64,000 bases of DNA from Gracilaria domingensis (Eukaryota > Rhodophyta > Florideophyceae > Gracilariales > Gracilariaceae). The DNA lies in contig VCMS01000325.1 in NCBI GenBank assembly GCA_022539475.1, positions 31,281 to 95,280 of the forward strand. The letters run 5' to 3'. Positions 43,578 through 54,866 of this stretch are shown piece after piece. How positions within the stretch are numbered: position 1 is the stretch's first letter; every line of letters starts with the position of its first letter. Below the pieces are notes generated by a model, which had not been told where the DNA came from, made no database searches, and was given only the letters and a program-made list of their open reading frames with translations. A program made the translations under genes and the position numbers.

Positions 43578-44245
43578 CTCAGTTTGTGCACAAATATAGT
43601 GGAAAATTGTAGTCCAACGTCATTAACTTCTTCAATTTTAGTCGTTGTCAATCTGGTTTGGTATTTTGCTGTTCCTGGTGCCCGATCTATCCGAATCTTC
43701 TGTCAGTAGGTGTACTACGTGTGCGCACACACCTTGTAGAAAATTGCGGTTGAACGCTATCAACGTCATTAATTTTAGTCATTGTCAATCTGTTGTCGTA
43801 TTTTTCTGTTCCTTGTGCCTGATTTATCTAAATCTTCTTTCAATAGGTGTGCTACGTATGCGCAAACACATACTAGAAATTGACGGTCCAACGCCAGCAT
43901 CTTCATCAATTTTAGTCGTTGCCAATCTGTTTTGGTATTTTGCCGTTCCTGGGGCAAGATTCATCCGAATCCTCTGTCAGTAGATTTGTTCAGTTTATGC
44001 ACAAATATAGTCGAAACGTAAGGTCCAACGCATCGACGTCATCAATTTTAGTTGTTGTCAATGTCTTTTGGTAGTTTGCTGTTCCTGATGCTCGATTTAT
44101 CTGAATCTTCTTTCAATTAATGTGCTACGTGTGCGCGCACACATAGTAGAAAATCGTAGTCCAACGTCATCAGCATCATCAATTTTAGTCGTTGTCAATC
44201 TGTTTTGGTATTTTGCTGGTCCTGATGCTCGATTTATCTGAATAA
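43578..44245. repeat. 136-bp satellite, nearly five copies
   Basis: The block ATCAATTTTAGTCGTTGTCAATCTG recurs at about 43,634, 43,770, 43,906, 44,041 and 44,178 with 80-90 per cent identity by eye. Each unit also holds TTTGCTGTTCCTG, CGATTTATCTGAATCTTCT and a palindromic TGTGCGCACA. It begins at the LTR edge of element B, so the element probably inserted into it and removed or displaced the rest. Confidence 0.8.
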
Positions 44246-45340
44246 ACTAACTGAGACATACATGTCTTGCAGAATGACCAAAAGAAGTATGATGTAATGC
44301 GAGTAAGTTCAGATCACTAATTAAAACGGCAAGTACTGTTCTTATATTTTCAGTATAATTTCTTTTTTCATACAACTATGGATGCGCCTCATATTAAACT
44401 CTAGAAAATAGAATTAGTTCCACGAATGGCGTATCTTTGAGCTGAAAAACAGCTGATTATTATTGTACTAAAACGCGTACTAGAAAAAAGATGTACATGT
44501 TGATAAGATGAATTAATTTTATTTATGAGAAGAATGCTTCATGTTCATATTGTGTACAAATATATATATTTTTGGTTTTGAATTACGTTGGTATATTTGA
44601 ATTGTACTCGTATTTTACTTGAGGTTGATAAATGTATAAACTTTAGTTGATGGAAATGCATTTTTTTGCAGTCAGTGGCAAATTGGGTTTTCAGAGCCTT
44701 CGGAAAGCAGTAGTGTAATGAAAAAGCTTTAGTTTGTTAATTTTAATATTTGTTAACAGAAACCCAATTTGTTTACAACGTTTTGTCCTGAATGGGTTAT
44801 TTTCAAAAATTTTATTTCTTCAAATAGCAAAAAGAATCACTAACTGGTTTTTGGTGCAAATATTTCAGTTGTCTCACGTTTGTAAAATTAAAATGAAAAG
44901 AGTTTAGAAACTACGTTATTTAGGTTTTTTGAAAAGAATAAAAGTAGTATTCTTTTTTTAAGTTATAGGGAAAATGCGTTTTGGTGGTCAACTTAATATA
45001 CAGCTGTAAAAGGGCGTGAGAGACTTTGGGATCAGATACGTTGATATATCTATATTTGTTCAGTTGCAAAAGTTTTTTTAGTAGAGTGGTAAGGTTGTGA
45101 CTATGACAGCCATGCGTGGTTTGACAGTGGACAAGAATTCAAATCATGGTAGAACTTAGACACGTGTGTAGATTGCTGCAACATCGCAAGAAGACGCGCC
45201 GCGGCTTACAGCGCACCGCAACCGCCCGCCGCCGGCTCACCGCCACAATTATGGTTATAGTTCATGTTTGCACGAGAGGAGTGGGTAAGGCTTTTCCTTG
45301 GTCTCAGAAGTGACCGCAAAATTGCTTTTGTGATTCGTTC
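44246..45340. other. AT-rich spacer, no gene seen
   Basis: About 1.1 kb, strongly AT-rich with T and A runs and no frame of note. It precedes the RING gene and may include its promoter. Confidence 0.5.
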
Positions 45341-45709
45341 ATGATAATGAAACACCCTCGGGAATGTTTGATTTGTCAACAAGATCTTGAAGGCGATGTA
45401 ACAGCGCTGTATTGTGGACATGTGTAGTGTTCGGATTGTTTGGCGAAGTGGATGACTGCAAAGTTTGATGTTGAAAACACGACATGTCCAATGTGTCGCA
45501 AACCTATTTCGGATAAGAACAAAAAGAACAAGGTATATTGTGACTACAAAAACTGCTACCAGGCAAATGACACTGTTGGACTATCTAGAAGAGAATTAAA
45601 AAGGCGGAACAAAAGAAAGAAGAAAAACAGAAAGCGTAAGGAGCAAAGAGAGAAAGCAGCTGAAGCATCTGCAGCTGAAGCAGCTGCGAAGGAAAAAGAA
45701 GACTGCTGA
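45341..45709 (+). pseudogene. RING-finger protein with one in-frame TAG
   Basis: From the ATG at 45341 the frame reads ECLICQQDLEG, YCGHV, TAG (45425-45427), CSDCLAKWM, then CPMCRKP: a complete RING pattern of eight ligands (C-x2-C ... C-x-H-x2-C-x2-C ... C-x2-C) with the stop at the position that is usually Phe or Tyr. A single change from TAC or TAT would give it. The tail is Lys/Arg/Ala rich. RING proteins are mostly E3 ubiquitin ligases. The rest of the frame is open to 45709, about 122 codons in all. Either a very young pseudogene, a read-through case, or a base error. No intron can remove the stop without removing ligands. Confidence 0.65.
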
Positions 45710-46012
45710 CTGAGGTGTTTACCGCAGCATTGTGGTATCCGTTGGAGCTCGATGCCTCTGATGTGTTGGCAGCAGCAGCAAGCTTGAAGCGCACTTAATC
45801 TCAAACGGCTCGACATTACTTCGCTTAACGCAGACCAATTGAGATCTTCCCGATGTTTTTGCGGTTCAGAATTCCAATAACATTCCATGATACGGTAAAG
45901 CATTTCGTCCTCAAATCCAGCCCCTCTGATGCCAACATTCTTCCCCCGATCTCACGTATGTGCTCTAGAACAGCCAGAGACGTATGCTTCGTAGTATTCG
46001 CGGCTAGTCGCT

Positions 46013-46477
46013 CTAGAAAGGTGATTGGGAACTTACTGCTTCTGCTGCGTTCGAAACGACGTCAAATATGCCACCCAACGCCTCCGATTCAGCGTCATCT
46101 AGTTCCTTTTGACTCCCTGAGGTTGCGCGAATCATTTGCCCATGTATGTATGACATAGCATCTGCGGTACGTTCCAGAGGTACTACTGGATGACCACCCT
46201 GACACAGGTAGCGTAACGCCGCGGCAGCATGCGTTGGCGATCCATTCTTCAGAGAGGTGTTCCTCAAAAGCAAAAGAAAGCTCTCAAGAGCCTCCCGAAC
46301 TGCTGCTCCTACATCTCCTGTCGCGTAGGCATTCCTCATGGATGCATCCCATAAATCACAGAAGGTATAATACGCGCGGAGAATCTCGAGAGTCGAAATG
46401 GCGCCTTTGATGCCGCGGCTGGCGTGTGCTGCGTGCAGTTGGCAACTCCGCTCCCTGTTGGAAGGTAAGCTTGCCAA
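46013..46477 (-). CDS. Helical-repeat protein fragment, possibly karyopherin-like
   Basis: A frame of 154 residues with amphipathic helices: LEILRAYYTFCDLWDASMR, REALESFLLLLRN, HAAAALRYLCQGG and ALGGIFDVVSNAAEAV. The pattern resembles HEAT/ARM proteins, with an echo of exportin/transportin-3-type sequences (ALRYLC); this is weak. A GTAAGT stands at about 46,035 on the minus strand and the sequence beyond (LERLAANTTKHTSLAVLEHIRE) is also protein-like in another frame, so an intron or a frameshift lies there. The coding region may run on to about 45,820. The start is uncertain and the 5' part may be missing. Confidence 0.4.
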   Translation of the reverse strand: MASLPSNRERSCQLHAAHASRGIKGAISTLEILRAYYTFCDLWDASMRNAYATGDVGAAVREALESFLLLLRNTSLKNGSPTHAAAALRYLCQGGHPVVPLERTADAMSYIHGQMIRATSGSQKELDDAESEALGGIFDVVSNAAEAVSSQSPF

Positions 46478-46588
46478 GCAGTCCCGGCACCTTCTCGCTG
46501 GTGCCGTGGCCCCACGCCGCCCTCATTCTGCCCAACTTACGCGCCCTCCCCGCTGCGGCCGACTCGTTTCCCCTCTTCCGCAGCCAAA

Positions 46589-49277
46589 ATGTCGGCCTAC
46601 TTCGACTTGGTAGCTCCCGGTCTCACAGTGTTATCCAAGCTTGAAACAACCGTCAACGAGTGGTACAACCTTGGCGACATCAAGGAAGACAAGAAACGAC
46701 AACTTGCTGATCTCAAACGCCTGTACAAAACCGTTACCAACATTCTTCGTCGGAGTACGTCACCCACCCGGACATTGTCACGCTCGAGCTACTCAGCTTT
46801 CACATGGAAACATTTGCGGATGACGTCGAACAACTCGAATCATGGAGCGAGCCCATCAACACCGCGAAGCGCTTCAAACGTGTTCGCCGCATGAAGGACG
46901 TTCTTGATGGTTGCCAGACGCGCCTCGAAACCTTTGTCGACTTCCTGCTGAACATAATCTCACCCATGCTGCCGACTGAACTTTCTAAGCCAGATCAGTA
47001 CATCAGCCGCAACACCGTTCCGCCAAATCCACCAAGACTCATACTGACCTACGACACACCCGGTACTAACGAATGCAAGCATAAGACCGCCGTACTAGGA
47101 AAGTGAAGCGCGTCGTGGAGCGACGGCGTTGGCAAGACGTGTGCTTTGCGAGGTCTAGCAACGCATAGCGAAGTGAGGAGCAGCTTTCCTGGAGAAGTGT
47201 TGTACATACAGCTTGGCAACGACGCTACCATTCAAAGCATTATCTCAGCAATCTCGGCTAACGTGCGCAAGACGGGCGGGAAACAAATGGCCGACAAGAT
47301 AAAGGGGATGAAATCGTTGAGCGACGCTGCCGACCTCGCCTCGAACTGGTTTCACGCCCATACTTGTCTCTTTCTCGTGGATGATATCTGGAAAGTGAAC
47401 GGGATAGATAGCTGTGTGCTCAAGATTCTGGGCAGAATGGTAAACGAAAGGAGTCGATTGGTGTATACCACAAGAGATGAACGATTCCTAGGTGACGAGG
47501 AGTGTGTCATGTTTGAGAGGAATGAGGTGAACGGCACTCGGTCACGCCAAATGTTGATGAATCATGCGAGATCCGAAGAGCCGAGTGCTCTCGATGAGAG
47601 TGTCTTCGATGAGAACAACCGGAAAGCATTCGAATCCATCTTAGATATGTGCGACGGCGTTCCTCTGGCACATGGTATTGCTGGAAGTGCGGTGCGGACA
47701 ATCTCCCGTGCTTTGCGCGTTGAGCGAAAGCAAGACTCCTGGTCACAGTTTTACACCGAGACAATGGCTAAACGAGGGAAGATAATGGATAAAATGTCCA
47801 ATATCGTGGATACTTCGCTTGAGGTTTTGGACAGAAACAACAAGAAAGCAGTGTATGCGGAGCGCTTTCGGTACTTGTGCGTTCTTCAGAAGCAGCAAAA
47901 GGTTTCCGTGCGAATGCTCCAACGGCTGTGGAGTATGGGGACCTTGGCGGATGCTGAGAAAGTTGTGGACAGGTTTCGAGAAGTGTCCATTGCGCAAAAA
48001 TGGGTGGAAGGAAATCTGGTGTTCTTGCAGCTACATGATTTGGTTTTCGATATATCAGTTTTGATGGCAGAAGGTCGTCAGAGACGCAGAATCTTTCAAA
48101 ACCTTGTTCACAGCTACATTCCAGATGGTCGCTGTGGAGACCCGTCGTTCGAATGGTGGGAGATTGAAGAAGACGGGTACTTTTACGACAACGTGTGTAG
48201 ACTTCTTCGGGAGGGCGGGCTTGCGTTCCTGCTGATTCGGCTGCTGTCCAGGCCGCAATGGATTGCAAAACGTCTCGTAAGCAGCGGGATCTACGCCGTT
48301 GAGCAGGACTTGGGGCATGGCATAGCGATTGCGAACGAGAGCAGGCACGGCTATTCGGATCACAGGGACCATCTGGTCATGGTCGGCAGAGCTGCGCGGA
48401 TGGGCTCCACCGCAGTGGCTTCCAACCCTCGTGAAGTTTGGTTTCAACTGCACGGACGTCTGCTGCGGCACGCGGTAATGTGCCAGCAGACCAAAACGTT
48501 TGTAATGGAAATTGAGAAGTGTGCGCCGCGACCGTGGGTGCAAGCTTCTTTGAGGATTTTGCAACTTCCGGGTGCTCTGCTTGAAATCATACGCAGCCCG
48601 GGCACGCCACATTGCGTGGCCATAGAGCGAGATGGAATTTGGTTCTCATGGGGACCAGCAGCTGACGCCGACGTGTGTCGGCCACCAAGGAGACATTACC
48701 TGCGTTGCACTGAGCGCGGACGGCGGGCGCATTGTGTCGGGGTCTAGAGACAGGACGGTGCGTGTGTGGGACGCGAGTAGCGGCAACCAGCTGACGCCGC
48801 CGTGTGTCGGTCACACTGACGAGGTTTCCTGCGTTGCGGTGAGTGCGAACGGCGGGCGCATTGTGTCGGGGTCTTGGGACAGAACGGTGCGTGTGGGACG
48901 CAAGAAGCGGCAAGCAGCTGACGCCACCGTGTTTTGGTCACTTTTCATCGGTCAAGTGCGTTGCGGTGAGTGCGTGCGGCGGGCGCATAGCAGCCGGCTA
49001 TGCCGACAGGAGGGTGTGCGCGTGGGACGTTGATTCGGGGAAAGAATGCGAGCCAACTCCGGAAGAGTATTCGCTGCTCGACAGGTCGCGTCTTACGAGT
49101 GATCTGTGGTACTGCGACGATGAGCAAGTACGCGGAGTTGACGAGCACGGCGACGCTGTTGTGCTGGCGACATGCGACATACCGGTGGGCAATGTTGGCG
49201 GTACGGATGTGTACTTCTCTGAGCGATTTGCCAGTTGTTGTAGGATAGTTCGACGGGCGGAGCCGTCGCGGCAGTGA
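46589..49277 (+). pseudogene. NB-ARC-WD40 STAND NTPase, broken
   Basis: Domains in order: an N-terminal helical region (FDLVAPGLTVLSKLETTVNEW) from the ATG at 46589; a P-loop SDGVGKT near 47,122; the Walker-B-like LFLVDDIW near 47,370; RLVYTTRD (RNBS-B); DGVPLA (GLPL box); a winged-helix-like region with LQLHDLVFDI; and at least three WD40 repeats from 48,660 (TCVGHQGDITCVALS, PCVGHTDEVSCVAVS, PCFGHFSSVKCVAVS). Such STAND proteins are signal-operated switches in immunity and cell death in plants and fungi. Defects: a frame change near 46,750, TGA at 47104-47106 just before the P-loop, and frame changes near 48,640 and 48,890. The WD repeats are very alike, a sign of recent repeat turnover. 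Confidence 0.8.
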
Positions 49278-49529
49278 AGCGGCAAGCACCGCGAGGACTG
49301 CGATCTCCAAGCCCCGGAGCTCGCCGCGGAGATGTCGCGTTTGCACCGCTGTGCCAATCGTGGCTGCCGTGCATTATCGAGCAGGACCAAGCTTGATATC
49401 TAGCGGGGCACTTGGACGGGACGTAAAAATTGGGAATTCCGTTTACTTTGTTGGACCACGAGGGCCAACTTGCTTCTCAAGAGCCCAGAAAGCCCAGCAT
49501 GCGTTTTCTGGCTCTCCGTTGGAGATATG

Positions 49530-50014
49530 GGAGATGCCAGCGTTTCCTTGATAACGCCTAAGACAATGCCAGTGTTAACGGAACGCTCATGAACTTCGTC
49601 GATAATCACATGCGAATAACGCCTCTTCAACGCTGAGAACCCGTCGGTAAGCGTTTCACGTAGGAGAACTTCGTCGGTCACATAGCGTATTCTTGTCGCT
49701 GTTCGACTTGACTTATTTTCGAAGCGAACAGCATACCCGACAGTGTCTCCTAGAATTGATCTGCGCTCTTCGGCCACACGAGTAGCGCCTGTTATAGCGG
49801 CAACACGACGAGGTTGGGTTACAAGCACAGATGAACCGGGTGAGTTGTCGAGTATAATTTGAGGGAGTTGAGTAGTTTTACCGGAACCGGTTTCCGAGAC
49901 CAGAATTGGGACATCGTTCGCAGCAAGAGCGGAGAGAATCTCTTGGGACTTCTGTAACGCAGGAAGATTTAGATCTTTCTCGAAAACATTCTTTGCCGCT
50001 CGTTTTCTTTTCAT
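49530..50014 (-). pseudogene. DEAH-box RNA helicase, N-terminal fragment
   Basis: The first 160 residues match the first RecA domain of DEAH helicases: LPALQKSQEILSAL, SETGSGKTTQLPQ (motif I), VTQPRRVAA (Ia), VGYAVRF, RYVTDEVLLRE and IIDEVHERS (motif II, DEVH). Similarity stops after motif II; motif III and the whole second RecA domain are absent, so the enzyme cannot work. A basic KRKRAAK lies at the start. Beyond about 49,530 the frame continues into unrelated sequence. The broken 3' end faces that of the NB-ARC-WD40 pseudogene, which suggests a rearrangement joint here. Confidence 0.8.
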
Positions 50015-50050
50015 TCTGAAGGATGAGATGCTTTATTTCGGGAATGAACA

Positions 50051-50228
50051 AGTGCTGACGGCGCGGCAGCGTTTTGCACCAAGAACTCGGAGTAATACTA
50101 CGATGGTATGTATCATAGCATGTCCTATTAGCCGAAGGCAGTGCTGACGGCGCGGCAGCGTTTTGCACCAAGAACTCGGAGTAATTCTACGATGGTATGT
50201 ATCATAGCATGTCCTATTAGCCGAAGGC
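50051..50228. repeat. 89-bp direct tandem duplication
   Basis: Two adjacent copies (50,051-50,139 and 50,140-50,228), starting AGTGCTGACGGCGCGGCAG and ending at GCCGAAGGC, differ at a single base (TACTACG against TTCTACG). The duplication must be recent. It lies just upstream of the DEAH fragment start. Confidence 0.85.
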
Positions 50229-51178
50229 AAATTTGGCGTAAAGGCAAATTTGCCTTCTGACTTCAGAAAGAAACGTTCCACGGCGTGCAGTCATGTGTGT
50301 CCATGGTTTCCTCTTAACAGACTGCATCGTGGACCTTTGTTACTTTCGAACCCCGTGACGCATCGTATCTGCTGCTCTACTAGAATCTGTAGTTTTCGAT
50401 GTGACAGGGCAAGTGTTGTTAATACGAAGGTAGAGGGCTACAGTAACTTTTGCGGGCCAAGACCTTCCAGTGCTTTTATTTCATCCTTTGCTTATCAACC
50501 AAGGAATGCCATCGTCTGAGAGCTGCTTCCTTCCATTTAAGTTTTTGAAAGAAAGAAGACCATCACCTCCGTCTCTAAGCTTTTGTTTCTATCTATCTCT
50601 TCTTGTAAGAGCATCAGGAAACGACATATTGCAAGGATACAAAGCTGGAAGATGTCCACCCTTGTCACCCAAAGATTGCAAGTGGAACAATGGACGGGCG
50701 TCCATGTGCACAACAGAACGGATTGTCACACTTGGCCAAGGCGCGTATGACATTCTCGCTTTGCTCATGAGACAAGCGATCTCCGAACCTCACTGCCTTG
50801 TGACAAGCGGCACTGGCGCCAGTCCGGCGAACAAATTCAGGAATGGCCCCTGCTACAACTCCGTGATCATTATGGCGAACGCAACGCCTGTTTCGCTAAC
50901 GCGCAATGTGGTTTAACGAAGCCAGAATCTACTGACTGCTGTGCACGAAAGGGGTGCCACAATCTGCGGCGTCCCGTAAACACAACATGGTTCTGGGAAA
51001 CAATGGGCCGAGAAATCGTTGGCATCATAAACCGTTACGATGGACAACACCGAGCGGCTCTGTCGCTCATATTAACCATCGCTGCTTTCTAAAGCAACGG
51101 TTTCCACATTTCTGCGTTTGCTGCTTTCTCTCAACGAGACACAACACGTAAGGTGCATGTCGTTCCTTTACCAATACG
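50229..51178. other. Spacer, no gene supported
   Basis: A plus-strand frame at 50,470-50,916 has 148 codons but no recognisable domain; its middle (TLGQGAYDILALLMRQAIS) looks protein-like. No other structure is seen. The stretch precedes the AIG1-like gene. Confidence 0.35.
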
Positions 51179-53089
51179 ATGCCGTTCGTCGAGTTGGTAA
51201 GCGGAATCGAATTCATTGCAAGCTGTATCGCTATTGCTCAAGCTCTTGGTATCAAGGCCACTCAACAAGAGAAGCATCTACAACAACTAGAAGAACTTGT
51301 TAATGAGACTCAGGATAATCTTGACGAGGTCAGAGAAGAAATAAATCGCCAATGCTCCCATCTAAGGAACCAGATCACTGTGGCAGCAGTAATTGAAGTT
51401 CGCTCTCGTCTAGGCGACCTCAATATTCCGAACGAGGAACTTGAACTTCTCATCAAGCTTCTTTTTTTGTTGAAGTCCCAAGCCGGGAATATCGCCTTTG
51501 CTATAGTTGTTAAGTACCCTCGTTCGAGAAAAGCAGGTACAGTCGGCATCGCTGGGATTACTGCGGAGAGAATTGAAGATCTGGTTCGAAGGATTGACCT
51601 CTTCTATCTCGCACTACAGCATGTGAAAACGGAAAAGAGTACTTTTGTGAATGTTAGGATACGTGGAAAGCATGACTCGATGTTGGAGAGTTCGTGCTCG
51701 GCCTTGGTTTATTCTATTGCTACCATGGTGTGTGGTCTGTCTCGAAATACAGAGTTCGAAAACAGAATGACTTGCGCCATCCAACCTAACGGAGTGAAGA
51801 CGTTTGTTCTTCTCAAGCCCCGAGAGCACGCGTACGAGGAGGAATCAGAATACGATTGACTTCGTCGTGTATATATAATTGGGGACACAAGAAGTAGGAA
51901 GTCTACTGTTGGCAACGCGCTACTAAATTCAAACTCGTTTCTGGTTTCGAAAGGCTTGACAGGAACAATGAACATAGAGCGCGGGGAGCGAGTCGAACAG
52001 AAAAGTGGAGAGCTGTGGCGTATAGACGTATTTGACACGCCTGGTCTCAACGATGGAGACAATTTAGACGTCTGGTACCAAGCTGCAATTGAAGATCACA
52101 TCCAGATAATGCAACAAGCAAGCACTCTTGTCATGACAGTTTCCATTGGTGAGGGAATTAAAGGTAATGTGCACAACACTCTTGATAGCTACAGGGAATT
52201 GTTTGGTGAATCGATGGCATCCATGTTGATTTTGATATTGACAGAGAGCGAGTCCGCCGACGAAGAGGAGCTTGAAGAGCTGAAGGAAGACAATCGATCG
52301 AGATGGATTCAGTTTGATAGTCGCTTACAAGAAAGAAATGTATACTGTGTGAGCCTAAGAGATCTGCGAGAAAGTGGTGATTCTGCTTCGCACAAGGTCT
52401 TGGAGGGAATTGTGGATCGATGCAAAGGAATGCCCTTACAGCTTATACAATCGCTAGTAGAAAAGAGGAATGAACTGAAAGAGGCTATATCCGACGCACG
52501 AAAAGGTCTGGAGGTGCAGGTAGAAGAGCTCGTTAATAACGGATGGCAAACGTACGAACATCTGGCCGGAGTATATGCCAGTTCTTCTAAGTACACAAAA
52601 CTGACAATGTCCAGTGATGGGTGGTTTGATGGAATGGTGATGAAGAAAACTTCCATGGCAAGAAGACTGTTGGCCTATGGGACGATTGGAATTGTCAACA
52701 GGATACAAAAGACTGCCATACAGGTGCAATGTCTGGGTAAAATGGCCTCCGAAGTTTGGGGTGAGTTCTTGCAAGAGAAAAACTCCAGTCGATACAACCA
52801 GAGTTTGATGGCGGAACTTGGAGATCGTATATACAACAAAGGACTGGCTGTGGTTGTACAAGATCTCGGATTTCATCGCATTCTGACGCTTAACGTACAT
52901 CGTTACTCTGTTACTATATTCCATCCAACGAGCTATGTGAAGGTGGAATTAATAGATCTTCTCCAGGCGGTTGTGGACGGAGAAGCTCGCGACCTTCGGC
53001 AGGAGGTAATCGATGAATTGATGGAGAAGGCTATATCTGCTCCGGTACGTATTCCTCGAGGGCTCAGCAGGTTTAGTTCTCGTAGGTGA
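51179..53089 (+). pseudogene. AIG1/IMAP-type GTPase with an N-terminal coiled coil, one in-frame TGA
   Basis: One reading frame runs from the ATG at 51179 to TAG at 53089, interrupted only by TGA 51857-51859. The first 226 codons hold a hydrophobic start (VELVSGIEFIASCIAIAQALG), a heptad region (HLQQLEELVNETQDNLDEV) and helices. After the TGA comes the GTPase: G1 as GDTRSRKST, where the family has GxTGxGKSxTGN, then TVGNALLNSNSF, G3 DTPGLNDGD near 52,030, and a long helical C-terminal part. AIG1 proteins are membrane-associated, defence-linked GTPases. The stop plus two Gly-to-Arg changes in the P-loop argue for loss of function, though 377 codons after the stop remain open. The N-terminal part could still be made alone. 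Confidence 0.65.
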
Positions 53090-53622
53090 AGATGTTGAGC
53101 CACAGTCTTCTAGAGAGAGCATCGCTCAGATGAACTGAAGCCATCGCTGTGCTGATCGGTGGATGGTGGCGAAAGATGTAACGCATAATATGTTGTAGTG
53201 TTAGTGGGGCGGAGATGTTTGACTCGTTGTACATTGCTCACTCGTTGAGGATACGCCAACTAGAATAAGTCACATTCTAAAGTTTTTGTAGGATATGTAT
53301 CAAGCTTGACGGCCATTATGTGGTCTGTAACGGTGACATATCGACAACGTCACCCTTATAGCGGCGTTTCGGAACATGCGCTTTTCTTTTTCTCGTACCC
53401 TTTGGCTGCTGGAGTCGGCAGTCAGTCTGATACTAGAAACGGAATGGCGGAGATGAGAAGGCGGAACTGCACAAAGCGCCAAGGGCATGATGCAGTGGAA
53501 ATGAAACTGTAGCTATACGTTGTGAGTATGCGGGTTTATACATGATATACAGCGAAAAGGTGTACAAGGAATCCAAAAACGAAAGGAGTATAGTATGATA
53601 ATATGATAATATCATAAGCCAT
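53090..53622. other. Spacer, no gene supported
   Basis: No recognised feature. The 3' flanks of the AIG1-like gene and of the HIBCH gene meet here. Confidence 0.45.
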
Positions 53623-54866
53623 CTAAGATATAACCGTTACATGGAACGCAGAAATCCACACGGCGGAAAAGTCAGCAGTTAGGAAGTGGTATGCATGAGC
53701 GTCAGATATCTCGGAACACGAAGCTGGTGACCATTGTGGTTTCTTACTTTTCGATATTAATGCAGCATGGACACCCCTTATGAAGTCCTCTCGTCTCTAG
53801 TTAAACGAATTGACAACCTAAATTCCATTTTAATGCATCCATCCAGTTCCATGCGTGATCCTCGTTTCAGGGATTCGAATGATATTTTTAGCGACATTGG
53901 GCTTTGCCTTTGTATTGCCTGTAGGCAATTCGTAGCAAAGGTTCCATGCCTGCTATCGGCCTCTAAACTGGTCTCCCTGAGTTTATGGACGATATCTTCG
54001 ACAGAAGGAAGACCAAACAATTCTTTAACTGTTGAGAAGAGCCATGCGTTTTCTGTCGATGGTACCTCAGTTTTACAAAATCTTCGCAAAAGCGATTCAA
54101 TGTCGTCCTTGGAACGAATACGCGTTTCATGAAATGATTCAAGAAGCGAGAAGATCGACTTCTGAGGCACATAATGAGTAGCGATTCCGGCATGTAGAAC
54201 CTGCTTTCCCCTTAATTGTGCTCCTGTGAGAGTGATGTATAAGCCTAAACCAGGGATTAACCTTGAAAGAAAGTGTGAAGCTCCAACGTCAGGATGAAAC
54301 CCAATCGCAGCCTCGGGCATGGCGAAAACCGTGTTCTCTGTCGCGACGCGGAATCGCCCGTGGACAGATAATCCGAGGCCACCGCCCATGACAATGCCGT
54401 CGAGAATCGAAACAATATCTGGTGTTTGGATACATCCAAGCAACGAATTAAGGCGATATTCGCTCTTGAAAAACTCTGCGATTAGATCATATTCGCGCTT
54501 TTCCGCAAGTACACATAATCTACGAATATCACCTCCCGCACAGAAAGCACGACTTGGGCTTGTAGATTTGAGAATGACGCATCGCGTCTCGGAAAGACGC
54601 AGTTGATGGATTCGAGCGTATAAAGTCTCACACATGGCCGCATTCAATGCATGAAGAGCTTCTGGACGATTCACACACAGGGTCGTAACACTCTTGTTGT
54701 GAAGCGGCGATTGTTCCAGTATTGACGAGTAGACACAAGGACTTATCAGCTGACCACATCTTGTCAGAGCATGGGTGACGATTATTTCTGCCTCCATTTC
54801 CTCTCTATGAGAATTTCGGAACCGATAGGGACATCCGAGCCTTGGAAGAGGATGATTGCCATGCAC
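53623..54866 (-). pseudogene. HIBCH: 3-hydroxyisobutyryl-CoA hydrolase-like (crotonase fold), one frameshift near the C-terminus
   Basis: The protein follows HIBCH/CHY1 along its length: VNRPEALHALN, RAFCAGGDIR (oxyanion loop), IVMGGGLGLSVHGRFRVATENTVFAMPE and PDVGASHFLSRL, then SLKISFESLKRG and CIKMEFRLS. HIBCH cleaves 3-hydroxyisobutyryl-CoA in valine breakdown, in mitochondria or peroxisomes. The frame closes at 53778, about 40 residues early. In the adjacent frame the family C-terminus follows at once (EDFIRGVHAALISKSKKPQW), ending at 53623, so a single one-base shift lies at about 53,787-53,795 in GACGAGAGGAC. This may be a young pseudogene or a base error. The first ATG (54866) gives an extended N-terminus; an inner Met at EMEAEI fits the family better. 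Confidence 0.8.

Noticed and set aside
45425-51859. In-frame TAG and TGA codons as recoded amino acids (selenocysteine or reassigned stops)
   Set aside because: No SECIS-like element was noticed, the families are not selenoproteins, and intact genes here end at ordinary stops of all three kinds.
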